64,000 nt of DNA from Apium graveolens (GCF_009905375.1 NW_027417190.1:1-64000); one strand, 5' to 3'; positions 10,234 to 23,153 are shown, counted from the first letter of the stretch. The notes: generated by a model from the sequence alone, not told the origin. Made by a program: numbers and translations.

Positions 10234-12053
10234 TGTAATAACCATGATTTTTGTAATTATATATATATACATTTTTTCGCATTTTTAATTATTTGGTTAT
10301 ATAAGAAAAATAATATTTATCTATATAGATTTGTATTAAATCTAATGACGCGTATTTTTATATTAAAAATAAACATTTCTAGTTATCTAAAATATTTAAG
10401 TAAGGTTTAAAAAATTGTTTTAATTTATATGTGCATAATTTTAATTTAATATATATTTATTTTACACTAGAATTTAATAATAGGTGTGGTTATGTTGTGT
10501 ATATTTATTAGTACGTGTTATGTGTATTTGAAAAGCTCAGTCAAACACTAAATCTTAACAAATAGATAATGTTTGTTTAAATTTGTGATCACTACCCACC
10601 AAACACACGCATTGAATGGGAGTATTGGTGAACCAACTTGTGTATAAACAGGCTATTAGCATATCATTTTGTCTCTATATAACATCTTTTCTTTTCAGGT
10701 ACGTTCTATTTCCTATATTTTTACTTATATTTTACATGTTTATTGCATACTTCTATATATATATAATTAAATTATATTTTTTGTGAACTTACCTATGGGA
10801 CTATTCTAATTCACTTTGTTATTAGTTTATTTTATATTTAGTTCCATGGTTATGTGTTAACCACTTAGTTTACTTAATTATCATTTAGTTTGATGTTGAT
10901 TATTAAATATTTTAGTTAATAATCACCATTTTTTTTGTAAATATTTTAATGCATGAATTTATGTTCTAATTATGTGTTTTGTGCATGCATAATAATTCAT
11001 ATGTTATATGTTAAATATATGTTTGATTTAGATATGCATTTAGATTCGTGCACCAATTAAATACATGCTCATTTATTAAATTGATTATACTTATTTTGTA
11101 TAATGATATTTTCACACGTAAGGTTATGAAAATTTATACAACAATATTTTATATTTTGGCCACTTGTATAATCATAAGCATATGTTACCTATTTTATTTA
11201 TCTTTGTTATTTTATTTTAAGGATTATATAGATAGTAAATATTAAATGTACATCTATTTTATTCTTAATTATATAGTTTACATATAATTGATTTATTATT
11301 ATTATATATAATGTATTTAAGTGTTGAGTTTTTTTTATTTGTGGGTACACTATTTTGAACTATTATATGAGAATGGTCGTATTTATATGTCAATATGAAT
11401 TTATTTTGTTACTTGTACTGACATTTAATTGTTATTATGGGTTAACCTTTATAAAGTTAAAGTGTGGTTAGCTTAGTGGCATGTACATGTTAACATTCTG
11501 ATTATTATATTAAGGTAAGTTAACTCTTTACACTTTATTTATTTTAAAATCTTTTAAATATTTTTGTACTGCTTTTGTTTTAAAATTTATGGATCAAGTA
11601 CCGTGTTTTACAAATAAGAATTCCCGGTGAGCTCGCACACATTTTTGACAGAAATTATGAACTTTTGATAGTGTGTCACCAGGTATTTGTCGATTTTATA
11701 TCTTATGTCACATGGATTTTGGAAAATTATTTTTGTTTTATAAAATTATGATACTTGATCCACTAGTGTAGAAATTTTTCTTGCTGGGCTCTGGCTCATT
11801 ACTCACAAATTTTAGGTGCTTAGCTTCTGCGACATCTTAAAGGTGGATGCTTTGTAACAATATTTTAGTGATTATATTTATATTGGAGCTGCTTCTCCCA
11901 AGATTTGCTTTATTTTCAGCTAGATGATTTTATTTTTGTCTGGGATTTTAGAAATTTATGAAAAACTAGAAACTTATACTTATTATGGATTTAATTTGTA
12001 GTTTTAGGTGAATATTTAAGTATAAACTATTTTCTGAAAGTTGGGGTTTTACA
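10234..12053 (+). mobile_element. Complete 3' LTR (1820 bases) of the long-LTR element, copy 1
   Basis: Begins TGTAATAACCATGATTTTTG and ends ..GTTTTACA. It is AT-rich with no supported gene; the short ORF at 11048-11245 lies in AT-rich LTR sequence. It is followed by AATTT, the same five bases that precede the complete 5' LTR at 52844, as expected of one target-site duplication. The style resembles plant Ty3/gypsy chromovirus LTRs (TGTAATA...TATTACA), but with no pol I cannot place the family. Confidence 0.8.
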
Positions 12054-12880
12054 AATTTTACTTCGTGAATAATTTTGAAAGCCATCATGAGTATTTTGAG
12101 ACTCAGTGTCAGCCTATAAAGTGTCAGCCTATAAAATCATGGCCTTTCATTTTGAAATGGCTATTTCTTGCAAATTCTATCTGTTTTTCCTCTACCGTGA
12201 GAGAACACATGTCTTGTCGCATTTCATTACTTTTCTACTCCATCTCCTCGTCATTAGTTTTCAGAATTCCATATATCTTAACTAGGGATGTGTCTTCAAG
12301 ATCATAGTTATCCCTTATTGATATATCTTTCAAGTCACACTTTTGAGGAAGTGCAAGAAGAACCTTCAAGTTTGAATCTGCTGGATCATACTCTATGTCA
12401 ACAAGTGACAAATCATTCAACAATTTCTGAAATCTATCATGGATTTCAAACAAAGACTCATCAACTTTTGAGTCAAAGTGCTCATACTGGTGATTGATTA
12501 TTGTCCTTCGAATCTTCTTGATAGCGGTTCTACCTTACACTTAACCACCAAAGTGGCTCAAATTTCCTTGGTTGTTTTGCATCCAATAAACCTAGGGGAC
12601 ATCACACTGTCTAGATTGTTATGCAAAAATGTCCAACTTTTCCATTTTTTTCTTGACCACAAATAGCAACAACCAGTTTCATGGGCTAATGAGGTCCATC
12701 ATAAATCCCTTCTAGTATTCAAGATGTGTTACCTGCAGACATATAGTCATCTCGACTTTACAGAAATGATATTCATTAATTTTCAAGATTGGAAATTTGA
12801 GGGTTTCATATCTGTTCATATTGTTTTTGATTTGGTTTATGGCTAATGGTGACGGCACATTTTGTTGAGTTTCATTATCT
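12054..12880 (-). pseudogene. Copia-type gag, 5' part, minus strand
   Basis: Read on the minus strand from about 12880 leftward. YETLKFPILKINEYHF is the typical start of a plant copia gag of the DUF4219 type, then a degraded middle, then the UBN2 region (open at 12453-12235) with FEIHDRFQKLLNDL and KVLLALPQKCDLK, and EIEFARN-like residues toward 12100. Frameshifts separate the parts. The coding sequence is cut at 12054 by the long-LTR element; a downstream part of a similar gag is found at 52481-52843. Confidence 0.75.
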
Positions 12881-12913
12881 GCTTGTGGATCTTAAAGTGA
12901 TTTTATATAAACA

Positions 12914-13365
12914 CCAAGCTTTGATATCAATTTTTAGGCCTTTAATTACCTATAGAGGGGGTCAATATAATTATAACAATCAAATCCAATTATGTACTCA
13001 ATAATGAAGAATAGTTTTTATATTATTGAATAAAAACTTAATACAAAATTCTCTAGCTCAAGATGAGCAAATATCTTGAGAGCTTGTAGGTTATGTGTAT
13101 GATAAAATAAATGCACCAGTTTTAACCTACTAGTGTTAACCTAATTTCTGCTTATATACTGCACACTTAGACAATCAATATAAAGATAAAATCAATAAGG
13201 AATCCTAATACATATGCTATAATATCAAAAAAATACTAATATGAACAATGTTGATGATAAGTATTAATCAATAAATACTGATGAGGTCATTTTTGTTAAA
13301 CTCTCATATGAAATACTAATGGAAAAAATGTGATAGTTATATACTAATATCATCAACTTTTGACA
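12914..13365 (-). mobile_element. Primer site and probable 5' LTR of the minus-strand copia element
   Basis: CCAAGCTTTGATATCAA (12914-12930) is the reverse complement of a TTGATATCAAAGCTTGG primer site, in the right place upstream of the minus-strand gag. The sequence beyond it to about 13365 would be the LTR: on the minus strand it starts TGTCAAAAGTTGATG. The inner LTR end (about 12936) lacks a clear CA. No second LTR copy is in the window to confirm the borders. Confidence 0.45.
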
Positions 13366-13780
13366 CCAATTTTTTTGAAGGTTTATAAGCCATTTTTTAA
13401 TTTTCAGGAAATCAGAATTCAATTCCCACACTGGGTAGGTTCCGCCTTTGGACAAAAATTGAGGTATGTTCTGGGATTTGACAAACTTTGAATTTAAATT
13501 TTGATCTCCTTTTTTAATAGTTTTTCTCGGAATTTGGTGATCTTATAAGTTTTCTATATTTTCTTAAAATATTTGCAAGGAAAGAAATGTTTATTTAAAT
13601 AACTAATTTTGATTAAAATTACTCAAAGAACTATAAAAAATGGGGAGTACAAAATATAAGTAATGTAAATGATAATAGTCATTTCATACCAAAGTCAATA
13701 TAAATGATGAATTACTTAAAATCTTAGGTCAAACTTAGTAGAATATACTTCATCCCATAATACATGTTTTTTGAACTTTG
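13366..13780. other. Spacer between retroelement and U2, with possible MITE ends
   Basis: No gene seen. AATGGGGAGTAC at about 13640 and ACTTCATCCCATAATACATG at about 13749 resemble, in opposite orientation, the ends of Stowaway/Tourist-like miniature elements (CTCCCTCCGTCCCATAAT...). Neither could be paired with a second terminal repeat. Confidence 0.3.
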
Positions 13781-14873
13781 TTCATGTAAAATTAATAATT
13801 TTACATATCTTTTTAAAATAATATTTTTTTGAATTAAAGTTTAATATTAATAATTTTATTCAAAAAAGGAAATTCTAGAAATAATTTTTGTACGTATCTT
13901 TTTTATTCATCTTAAAAAAAATAACTGAATTATATTTTGGTACATATTTGACAAAATAATGTTTTTTGCATTTCATACCCACCTTGTGAAAAGACCCAAA
14001 ATTTGTTGGAAAACTTGTCTATTGAAAATTTTGAGTTACAAAACAAGTTTATAAATATAAGCATTGTTTTAAATAATAAATTTCATTAGAATTGAAAATA
14101 TTAAAAATCTTCATTATAATTATGTTAAAGTACATATGGTCAAGTCAAACAACTTTTATACATAGACACTATCAGTGCATTTCTCATTCAATTTCTTCCC
14201 AATTTATATTTTTTCCAATCAACCAGTGAATGAATATGGTATATGTAGTGTTACCCACAATATATTGTCATTTTACATGTTTAAATCAAATTGACTAAGA
14301 AAAAATAAAAATCTACAATCATATTATGGTTCATTTTAATTCCTATGTTTAAATAAACATAGCAATTAGTAAATATTTTTAAAAATTGTATTGTCAAAAA
14401 TTTGGTATGCTATCTTATACCTCTAGAAATTTAATTTGATTAAATGTTGTCATGGTAATATTAATTTTACATGACCACAAATATCTGAATTATTGTGACA
14501 GGTTTTAAGACTTGAATGTATGATATTAGTACTTCTATTATTCTTAGTTGAGGTGAGTAGGGAATTAATATATAATTTCATTAAATAAAATTTAAAATTT
14601 TCGAGAAAATATCTTTTTAGTTAAGTTTTTTATACAATGCTTACCACTTAATTTATAGAATCTCATTTTATTTACAATAAAAAATAAATTAGAGTAATGC
14701 TTGTTTACTTATGGTTGTAAATCAACACCCAATTAGTTTGTATAATACATGGAGCAGACTTCTTAAATTATATTTTTATAAAAAGAAAAAATTTGAATTT
14801 GTAATAAGAAATTGATAGTAAGATAAAAACAATTTAAACTAAATTGGGACCATTAAAACCCATGATATACAAT

Positions 14874-14950
14874 TGGGCCTGCAAAATATAGGATATTAAA
14901 AAGGTAGGTAAAACCCTAATATCATATTAAAAAGGTAGGTAAAACCTTAA
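14874..14950 (+). promoter_or_regulatory. Site II plus telo-box block with local duplication, U2
   Basis: TGGGCC at 14874-14879 and AAACCCTAA at 14911-14919. The upstream site II is mutated to TGGGAC. A 28-base tandem duplication (around TTAAAAAGGTAGGTAAAACC) creates a second, imperfect telo-box (AAACCTTAA) just downstream. Confidence 0.5.
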
Positions 14951-15113
14951 TATCAGCACAAGCCGCCTCCTTACAAACAAAATGAATTTGTACATTGCTA
15001 TGAAATAGGCCATGAAATAGTGTTTTGGAGTTATTTGTTTTTTCTATGAAAAAAGTGTTTTGGTGCTCTAAGGTTAAACACATCTCCAAAAAAATTGGTG
15101 GAGGACTAACCAA

Positions 15114-15758
15114 ATGAATTGGTGGAGGACTAAGTGGATAAGGTTTACGAGTTATCATGAATTGATGTTGTTTAACAAAGTTAAGGTAATAATTTATATT
15201 TCCCCGATTCTTCATTTTCTTTTAATATGTGTTATTTGCAAACTTTTGGTAGAAATCAAGAGTAAAATAAGTATCCAATTTTCCTTATATATGTATGTGT
15301 AGATTTAAATGGAATGTCACTTGTATTTGTTTTTACATGACCTCTATGTCAAGAATTATCCTTTCAAGATTATATGTCACGTTAGAAAAAAAGTCAGTTA
15401 CATTTGTATTAATTTTTTTTGTTCCTCATAAATAATCATATACATGATATATGAAAAAAAGAAAATTTATAGAAAAGAAGCCCATACATTATTTATATTT
15501 TATATTCAATTTGTTGAATTATACTATTAAATTTATTTTATGTTTATGTATGACCTTACTTTAGAGATATTTTCACAGGAATTATATTTTTCTTACTACT
15601 TTCAACAATTTCCGAAAACAATGAAGAAAATGCTCCAAGTACCTTCCCTTTCTCTTCATCAATATACGGTGTAAGGTTTCTTTGTTATTCTTTAACTTTT
15701 ACCATGCCAATATATATTATTAATATAAATGCAGATAGTACAAGTGGATCTATGTGGG
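15114..15758 (+). pseudogene. 5' exon candidates 1-3, U2
   Basis: Exon 1 (15114-15185) is open for 24 codons from ATG to an AAG|GTAATA donor. Exon 2 is 15579-15668 (90 bases, TTTCACAG acceptor, GTGTAAG donor), and the 24-base exon 3 is 15735-15758. In phase 0, exons 1 and 2 join without a stop. The start context and donor are among the best in the array. Confidence 0.4.
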
Positions 15759-16097
15759 GTGTTTTTTTTCCTAATGTATATATGACAAACAACTCTAAAT
15801 TACTCTTTGTTGACCTAATAAAACACGAAGTTTACTTATATTCGGAGTTTCCCATCTCACGAAGCCCCATCACTTTTTAACTTCATTTCACAACACACAT
15901 GGTTGAAAATGAGATTTCTTACTTGATAGAGATGTAGGCTTTGTTTGGGAAATTTTTTAGTGTTGGAAGAACTTATATTTTCAATACATGAATAGGTAGG
16001 GTCACCATTTTCAGCCTCACTAGAACCCGTTGCTTAGTAACTTCTATAGATCCGTAACTATTTGAAAAGTATAGAGTTATGTTTTTCTTTAAACCAG

Positions 16098-16848
16098 TAG
16101 TAATATTATTCGCGGTGTCACTGGTGATGGTAATTTTACTAGTCCATTGGTGGCACTAGTAGTCGTAATCTTAGGAGTGAATTAGTGGTGGGATTGTTGG
16201 TGGTGAAGTTCGTGCTAACTTAAAAAGTATCATTGGTGGTAACTTTAATAATGGCATAAGTGGTAGTAGCATTAGTGGTATAATGGGTAGTTTTTAAAAG
16301 TGGGATTGGTGGCAGCATGACTAGCATCTTTAGTGGTTACACTGGTGGTACCAGAAACGATAATATTAGTAGTGGATTTGCTGGCATTGATGGTGCCATT
16401 GGTCCGGGTGCTCTATTAGTGCAATTGGTGGCATTGAAAGCGGTAATCTTTGCAGGAGAATTGGTGGTGGTATTATTGGTGTTGGTGTTGAAGTTTGTGC
16501 TAGCTTATGCAGTTCCATTTATGGCCAGTTTAATTATGGTATTACAGGTGGTAGCTTTGATGTTATTGGTTAGTCTTATTAGTGGCATTGGTGGTGGCAT
16601 TGGTGGTAGCTTAGTGGTCATATTGGTAGCTTAGTGGTGGTATTATTGGTGTTGGTATTGAAGTTCGTGCTAACTTAAGCAGTTCCATTTATGGCTAGTT
16701 TAATTATGGTATTACAGGTGGTAGCATTGATCTTATATTGGTTAGTCTTAGTTGTGGCAATTTATGGTAGCATTGTTGGTAGCTTTAGTGGTAGTACTGG
16801 TGGTATATTAGGTACTATTAGTAGTTAATTTAGCTTCAGAGATGGTGG
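16098..16848 (+). pseudogene. Gly-rich block, frameshifted, U2
   Basis: At least three one-base losses are visible against U4-U6: AGTCCATTGG for AGTCCAATTGG near 16143, AGGAGTGAATT for AGGAGTGGAATT near 16175, and CTCTATTAG for CTCTTATTAG near 16412; TTTTTAAAAG also differs near 16292. The protein frame is scattered over all three registers. The ~170-base internal repeat is present twice. Confidence 0.5.
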
Positions 16849-17626
16849 TGTGACGCCCTCAAAACCCGAGTCAGAAGTTATTACGTCATACTAAATCCCA
16901 ACTAGTTTAACTTATAACTGAAAATGAAATCATTCTTACAAACTTGCATAACTCAAACTAGCTCGTTCCAACTCAACCCGAAATCCTAGATCGCATGCTA
17001 GACTGGGGATCCTCATTACCAATAATTTCCATTTTAACTGTAGAATGATTTAAACAGATTCACAAGGGTGAGCTAACTAGCTCAGCAAGTTATAATAACA
17101 ATAACTGGGTGTAACAATGATCAATTGAAATGATTCATAAGAATCAAGTTCCTTGTTAAGCAATTATTAGAATTGGATATTCATTTTTAAGTTTAAAACC
17201 AAGGTTAGGCTGCTGTTCTCTATACTGGATCCAAGGCACACATTGGCCTAATATGACCACCAATCAGGTCTGACCACGAATCTGTTCCATATTTAGAAAC
17301 CTATCCAATTCTATAACAATTAAATGATAAATATTATTTCGAGCATAAAGTAATACATAAATATCACCAGAGATATCAGGGTATGTATGAGGAATAACTT
17401 CCAGCCTATAGGAGAATCAGTATTAGATGAATAATGGTTATACAAGGTTTAGTTCACTATACCATAGAATTGCTTTCGCAACTAGATTTTAAAACCATCC
17501 AAAAAACGTTGTATTGAAAGGTGATTTCATGTCTATTGCAAGGGATTTTAAAACATTGCACTGAATCAACAAAATTTTGAGGTCGTTACAAATACATGTT
17601 ATTGTAATACATTATATAATCGTTAC
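16849..17626 (+). mobile_element. LTR-like block, internally deleted, U2
   Basis: 778 bases against about 1000 in U3-U6. One gap removes about 125 bases after the first 30 (GTCAGAAGTT runs into ATTACGTCATAC), another removes the ATCAGTGACACACTAAC segment before TTCTCTATACTGG, and a third removes the AATTCAATAAAACAGAATC part. Confidence 0.5.
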
Positions 17627-18400
17627 AGTAGATCAGATTTGGGCCAAAAGTTAGGCGGTCTTGTTCAAAAACTTGTGAGCGGGCTTGCTGAAATTCTTTT
17701 CCCGACTGTCTAAATAATATAAAAAAACACAGACTGTCAAACAATCTCCACTGCGGCGAAAGATTAAATCTTTGCTGAATATTCTCTTAAACACTGAATA
17801 TTAAATCTTTGTAAAGACTAAAGCTCCAAAAAGATTAAATCTCGGAAAAGATTAAACCTTGAACGAAATGTATTTTTTCCCCAAATCATCTTTCCTAAAG
17901 CTCTTTGAATTCAATAAATTTAATTTAGGAGAAGATTTAAATTTGGTGATTATTGTTAATTATTGTTTAATTTACCTCCTTGCTTTCTGTTTCTATGTTA
18001 TTTTGTGTTTGGGATCTTTTATGGATGTTACACTATGTGTTAATAGGGTTTTTTATTAAATTTATGTGTCAATCGTGTTATTATCAGTTCTGAGTGTTGG
18101 GATTTGTTTGGAATGAGTGGTATGAAATTTTAAGGTATCACTTGTCGTTGTAAAAGTAGAATTTGTATTTTGGACTTTTTTGTTTGTTCCTGTTCTAATA
18201 GTTTGTTAATCTATAGAATGAAGTACTACAAAGAAGAAATCAATACTTTCAGATGTTTTATATAATTGACTCGTTAAATAAAAAACTTGTGTCCAATCGC
18301 CTAGGTCATAAAGGTGTTTGTATAATGTTTATTAAGAATCAATTAAGCAAGTGTTATTATAATTCACATCTTATATTTTTTTTTACTGTTTTCATTTTAG

Positions 18401-18854
18401 AAAAAGATAAAGAAAATTGTGAAGATGACCCGAGCTACGGGAAGTGAGAATAAATGTCTTGAAAGAAGAGATACACACAAGTGTCGATAACAAGAATAGT
18501 TCAAGGCGGAGAGGCGATATGTTATTAATACAAATAACGAAGAAAATGGCATCTATAGTATTGGTGGAGGACATTGCTTTGCAACTATGGACCTTGCTAC
18601 CTACTACAGGAAATGTATCAACTTAGAAAAGTGGAAAGGTTGCCATCTTTTATAACATGGATTCCCTTGGATAGGTAAAAATTTTGTCTTTTTTTGACAA
18701 CTCCTTTCATTTGGTGATAAGGAATTAAATTAAATTTCAATATGAGATTCTCAGATTGTTATTTATAAATCCCTCTACCTGACTTTCTCTTTGCAGGGTG
18801 GTTCTCCACAAACTTAGATCAAATTGACTCATCAAAAAGCATCTTTTGCTCAAG
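18401..18854 (+). pseudogene. Exon candidates g and h, U2
   Basis: Exon g is 18401-18674 and exon h 18797-18854. In this copy GGACATTGCTTTGCAACTATGG replaces the GGACATTGATCTGCAACTATGACC of the others, so the TGA that interrupts one frame in the other copies is absent. Exon h is one T shorter at its start (GGTGGTTCTCC). A 60-codon frame (18444-18626) covers most of g but has no recognisable motif. Confidence 0.4.
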
Positions 18855-19215
18855 GTAAAATATCAGAGTCTGGAGGAACATCTCGATTTGGTCGCTTTGG
18901 CTTTGGCTCCTAGTTATAAACAAAAATACCGAAACCACAACAAGACAAATAGGTATATTGTAATTATGGGACAAGCATATCTGATATTCCTTGTTATGGC
19001 CTCCACATCTATATGTCTTCCACAATGATTTAGTTGGATAGTACACACACATATATTTTTTCCTATGGCTTTACATGGTTTTGTTCTGCTCGGGTAAGTG
19101 TTTAAATTTATGTCAAATTTTTACCGTTTTGTTTGATATATGGTTATTTGATTAAGATCGTGTCAAATTTTACCCTTTTTGCAAACTTTTTTTAATTATT
19201 ATTCACAATCACTAG

Positions 19216-19700
19216 GTCATAGTACCTATTAAGAGGAGGAAGTTAAGAATGTAGTCTTGTTCATGCATCAATATAAGTCACTAGATCCACATGGGTCGAA
19301 CCCGGAATTTTTTCAAACGTATTGAAATATTTTTAAAAGATATGTTGTTCTATTTTGTCAGATTTTCTTTGATACACGACATGGGCCAAGGGAACTAAAT
19401 CGTAGGCTTGTATGTCTTATTCCTAAGGTTAAACAACTGAAACATATGGAAGATCTTTCGCCCTATCTATTTTTATAATGTTCTGATGCGCATACTGTCG
19501 AAGGTGGTGGTGAATAAGTTCAAACTATGTTTAATCTAGACAGTGTCTAACAAACAGAGCGCTTTTAATGAAGGGAGGTTATAAGCTCATAATACAATGA
19601 TTGCATTTGAAGTCACACGGGAAAAAAGGATGTGGATGGGTTAAGAATTGATATTTAAGGCATAACATAGGTTGGAATGGAGATTTATTGATATAACAAT
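19216..19700 (+). mobile_element. LINE reverse transcriptase relic, U2
   Basis: Same RT fragment as in U1. LNRRLVCLIPKV and NVLMRILSKVV can be read, with a one-base gain in the segment after AAGATCTTTCG that breaks the frame at DLRP. Confidence 0.7.
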
Positions 19701-20632
19701 TAAACTTCTCTTTTACAACTTAAAAAACTTTGGTACACTTTATTTTCTCCTTTTTACCATGTACCAGATTCAAGTATCCGACACTAGAACTCAATTTGTT
19801 AATTATATGGATAAAAAGGATTTAACATAGAATTGATTTGTTGTGAAATATGTATAAGTAAAACTAAATTGAACACAATGTGTCTCTCTAATTAATAACC
19901 ACTCTTTAATTTTGATCAAATTTCTCCATTGCAAAGTACTACATTATAAACAATTAGAGCCTCCATGTATTGAGACATACATGTATACAACACTCTATAA
20001 TCCACCAGAATACCAGGAAAATTGTAATGTATCTATCATCTCTACTATTTTCTTATTTATTTTAAATTTAGATTAATTTAATTTCCATATATGTAACCAT
20101 GTTTATTAGATTAAGGTTAAGAAATCAAATACCATTACTCAGCTATCATATCACACATTGCCATTCTCTTATAAAGGAACTTAAATAAATTGGGGATATT
20201 TTGATAAGTTTTGGAGAAAACCTTACCATTTAGCGATATCAATATATATCATTAAGCGTCAAGGTCTGCTCCAAAGAATGATGATCCATTGGTACATCAA
20301 GCATTTTCTTGGTGTGTTGTGATATTGATGACAAAGTTGTTCTCAAAGAACGGAAAGTTATTAATTTTTGATTATCTGGGAAAGTGTTTTTATATATTTC
20401 TACGAGATCACATAGCGTTATTATATAATTTTATCTGCAAAAATTCAGAAGCGACAATATCTGATAGTTGATATAATACATAAGTTGTATTACATAAAAT
20501 GTGATCATATACTCCTGATTCTGGCAAACTACAATAATTATTGAATTCACTTTATATGTTGAAATAATCTGACCCTCTTAACCCTCCTAACACAGAGTCA
20601 TATATATTATTTTTATATATAAACAAGAAGTC

Positions 20633-21274
20633 ATGAGTTGCTTATGTAATGAGAGCTAAAAATGTGAAACAAATTGAACACGAGATTTTATACTCATTCC
20701 ATTCAACTTTTATCTGGTCTCAGGCATCACTTCATCTAATATTTGAGGAAGACTTGATAACATGATAGCAAGGCACACTCCCGTTGCAAACAACAACAAG
20801 TTCAATGCTTTATTCTTATATGCAGCTTAAGCAAAACACTCAAAATATTTTTTGTTTGATTATGTATTCTTTGTGAGATGCATAGAAGTAGAAACATGTT
20901 GAAACCATTATTTGTACATACAATGTAAATATTACAAACCAGTTCAGTTTATAGATGATTTAAGAATTACAAGTGCAATGATTTTAATTGTAGTCGATTT
21001 TTATTTCATCATCTAATTGCTTACAGAATTTTAAGATCGGAATATTCTGTGCTCATCTCTGTTTTACATTTTTGGATATTGTGTGACTATATGTTCATAT
21101 CACAAGTTTGTTGTGGAGGCCTGGGGGCTGAAACTGCAGTGAAAAAGATGAATAGTTTAGTCATATTAGTCATATTGTTAGTGCGGTTATATTACCTGCG
21201 TACATTGATAGTTGAGAAGTTATTAAAAGGGCATAGAATGATACAACTGGATCTTATGGCTTGACTTAATAAAG
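20633..21274 (+). pseudogene. Exon candidates k and l, U2
   Basis: k is 20633-20803 and l 21106-21274. The acceptor of l is CACAAG instead of CACAGG, shifting the AG by one base. l has lost two bases of the A-run and reads open in a different frame from the one holding KDERFSHISH in other copies (21049-21264). Confidence 0.35.
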
Positions 21275-21627
21275 TAGCATGAAAGGATTCGAGGATAGAT
21301 AATGTGAGAAATTTAAATAAGGTATATTGTCATTTCTTATATTCAATGTTATAGATTTTGTTGCATCTACATATTGACCAGAGACACGATTTATAGTAAA
21401 ATATGTTAGTTCCTCAATTCTATTTGAGAAGCTTTAACAAAACTATGTCAAATCATAATATGAGCCATAACCTTGTATCCTACTTCCTTTTGCTAAGACC
21501 ACACAATCACTCATAAACGAGACAAGTTATAAATATTTTCTCTCTATTTACCTCTTACTAACCATTTCGAAAAACAATGAAATATTTATAAATATTTCTA
21601 CTATAAACTTACCGTTGTTTTTTGTAG

Positions 21628-21798
21628 TTGCAAGTGATAGGCTGTCTTAGTGGTATGGAGATGATTCTTAAGGATGTTGGTTACTTGGTACAACTTGGAA
21701 GTGAGGTTGCTGCTCCTTCTGCATACTTGGAGAACAACATGCCAATGATTCCATCCTCTAAATTCCCCATTAGTGATCGGAGCAACTATTATTTCTAA
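21628..21798 (+). CDS. Terminal exon m, intact, U2
   Basis: 57 codons from the TTTTTTGTAG acceptor to TAA, beginning LQVIGCLSGMEMILKDVG and ending SNYYF. No internal stop. It is slightly hydrophobic, with no transmembrane-length stretch and no motif that I recognise. As the last exon of an unidentified gene it needs upstream exons to be translated, and in this unit those are frameshifted, so function is doubtful although the exon itself is whole. Confidence 0.5.
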   Translation: MQVIGCLSGMEMILKDVGYLVQLGSEVAAPSAYLENNMPMIPSSKFPISDRSNYYF

Positions 21799-23077
21799 AT
21801 CATTTTTTGCTAAATGCTATGTAAAAAACATGCTTCATGTGAGGTGGTCTATAGTAGACTTACTATATCTTAAACACTGCTTCTTGCATTGATTTGCATG
21901 TTTCTTTGTTGACTTATTTTTATGTAAATTCTATCAAATTTAAATGAGTATTTAAAGTGTTGTTAGGACTTGGTTTTAGTGGAACAAGTCTTGAATTTTG
22001 GTCTGACTAATTCTATTGAAAATATGAATTGTTAGTTCCTTGATGGATTATCTAGGTACAAGAATATAAATCGAATTAGAAGTTATTTTGGTTGCTTAAA
22101 TAGTAATAATACTCTTGACTTACAAAGTGGGAAATATTTATAGGTTCTATTAGCAAAAAAATAATTTTTTTGTAGAATACAAAGCCTATCAGCCACAGTG
22201 GGAACATAATAATTATAATTTAATTGACTAATTTATTTCAACTAAAAAAGATAAATGTTCATTTCAACTTAAAAGATAAATATTTAATAATTTAAATAAA
22301 GATAAATTAAATAGTGTTAAGGGTGGCTTAATTAATTTACATATTTAGAATTGGATCAAATCAATTTTTCTAAAAAACTAATGAATTTGGATTTTATACA
22401 AAATTTTGAGGCCCAAGAATGGCGCAAATTACAACCCATCCGAATTAGATATATGTAAAAACTTAATTTTATTACTTTTCATTTCTTCGAAAAATAATGT
22501 ACATTTGTTAAATTTTCTTTAAATATATTAAAGATGTGTAGAATTTTTTCCGATTTAGAATTTTATCCCAAAATATTTTAGTGTAAAAATTGGATGAAAA
22601 ATAAAACTATCAAAAAATTATTTCGATATTTTCAAAATTCCAAATTTGAGTAAATCCAAGTTTTTCTCTTTAGGAGAGAAGCAAAGTTTTATAATAAAAT
22701 ATATGTTCAGGAAGCTTCGGGCCTTTTTAAATATGGCTTTCTAAGATCGGTTTTTTCAAATTTTTTATGGTTTATTAGTTGAGGTCAGTAGGGAATTTAT
22801 ATATAATTTCACTAAATAAAATTTAAAATTTTGAGAAAATATTATTTCTAGTTAAGTTTTTTCTACAATTCTTACCACTTAATTTATAGAATCTCATTTT
22901 ATTTACAAAACAAAATAAATTAAAGGAATGCTTGTTTACTTATGTTTGTAAATCAACACCCAATTAGTTTGTATAATACATGGATCAACTTTGTAAATTA
23001 TATTTTTACAAAAAGAAAAAATTTAATTTGTAATAAGAAATTGATACTAAGATAAAAAAACAATTTAAAATAAATTG

Positions 23078-23153
23078 GGGCCCATTCAAACCCATGATAT
23101 ACAATTGGGCCTGCAAAATATAGGATATTAAAAAGGTAGGTAAAACCCTAATA
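23078..23153 (+). promoter_or_regulatory. Site II plus telo-box block, U3
   Basis: GGGGCCCATT at about 23077, TGGGCC at 23108-23113 and AAACCCTAA at 23145-23153. Spacing between the second site II and the telo-box (37 bases) equals that in U1. Confidence 0.5.

Larger units (their letters stand above)
13781..22775 (+). repeat. Array unit U2
   Basis: Matches U1 from its first base. It is the only unit in which the AT-rich upstream region, all modules and exon m with a tail lie in one piece without an inserted element. Bases 13781-14870 are AT-rich with no gene. The tail 21799-22775 is AT-rich, with no gene seen. At 22775/22776 the tail joins the next unit, which starts at the equivalent of U1 base ~822 (TAGTTGAGGTCAGTAGGG), so U3 lacks the first ~820 bases. 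Confidence 0.85.

Noticed and set aside
11048..11245. 65-codon plus-strand frame with hydrophobic residues
   Set aside because: It lies wholly inside an AT-rich LTR; the corresponding part of the other LTR (about 53575-53785) does not keep the frame. Hydrophobic residues are expected from T-rich DNA.
14922..15215. 97-codon minus-strand frame over the promoter/exon 1 region (similar at 44002-43751)
   Set aside because: The frame is not kept in U1, U3 or U6, and covers the telo-box region that points the other way. No motif seen.
20289..20471. 60-codon frame in the intron between LINE relic and exon k
   Set aside because: The same stretch is conserved among units (GATATTGATGACAAAG), which made it tempting as an exon, but there is no consistent frame or splice border across copies. 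It could be a worn exon, but I cannot support that.
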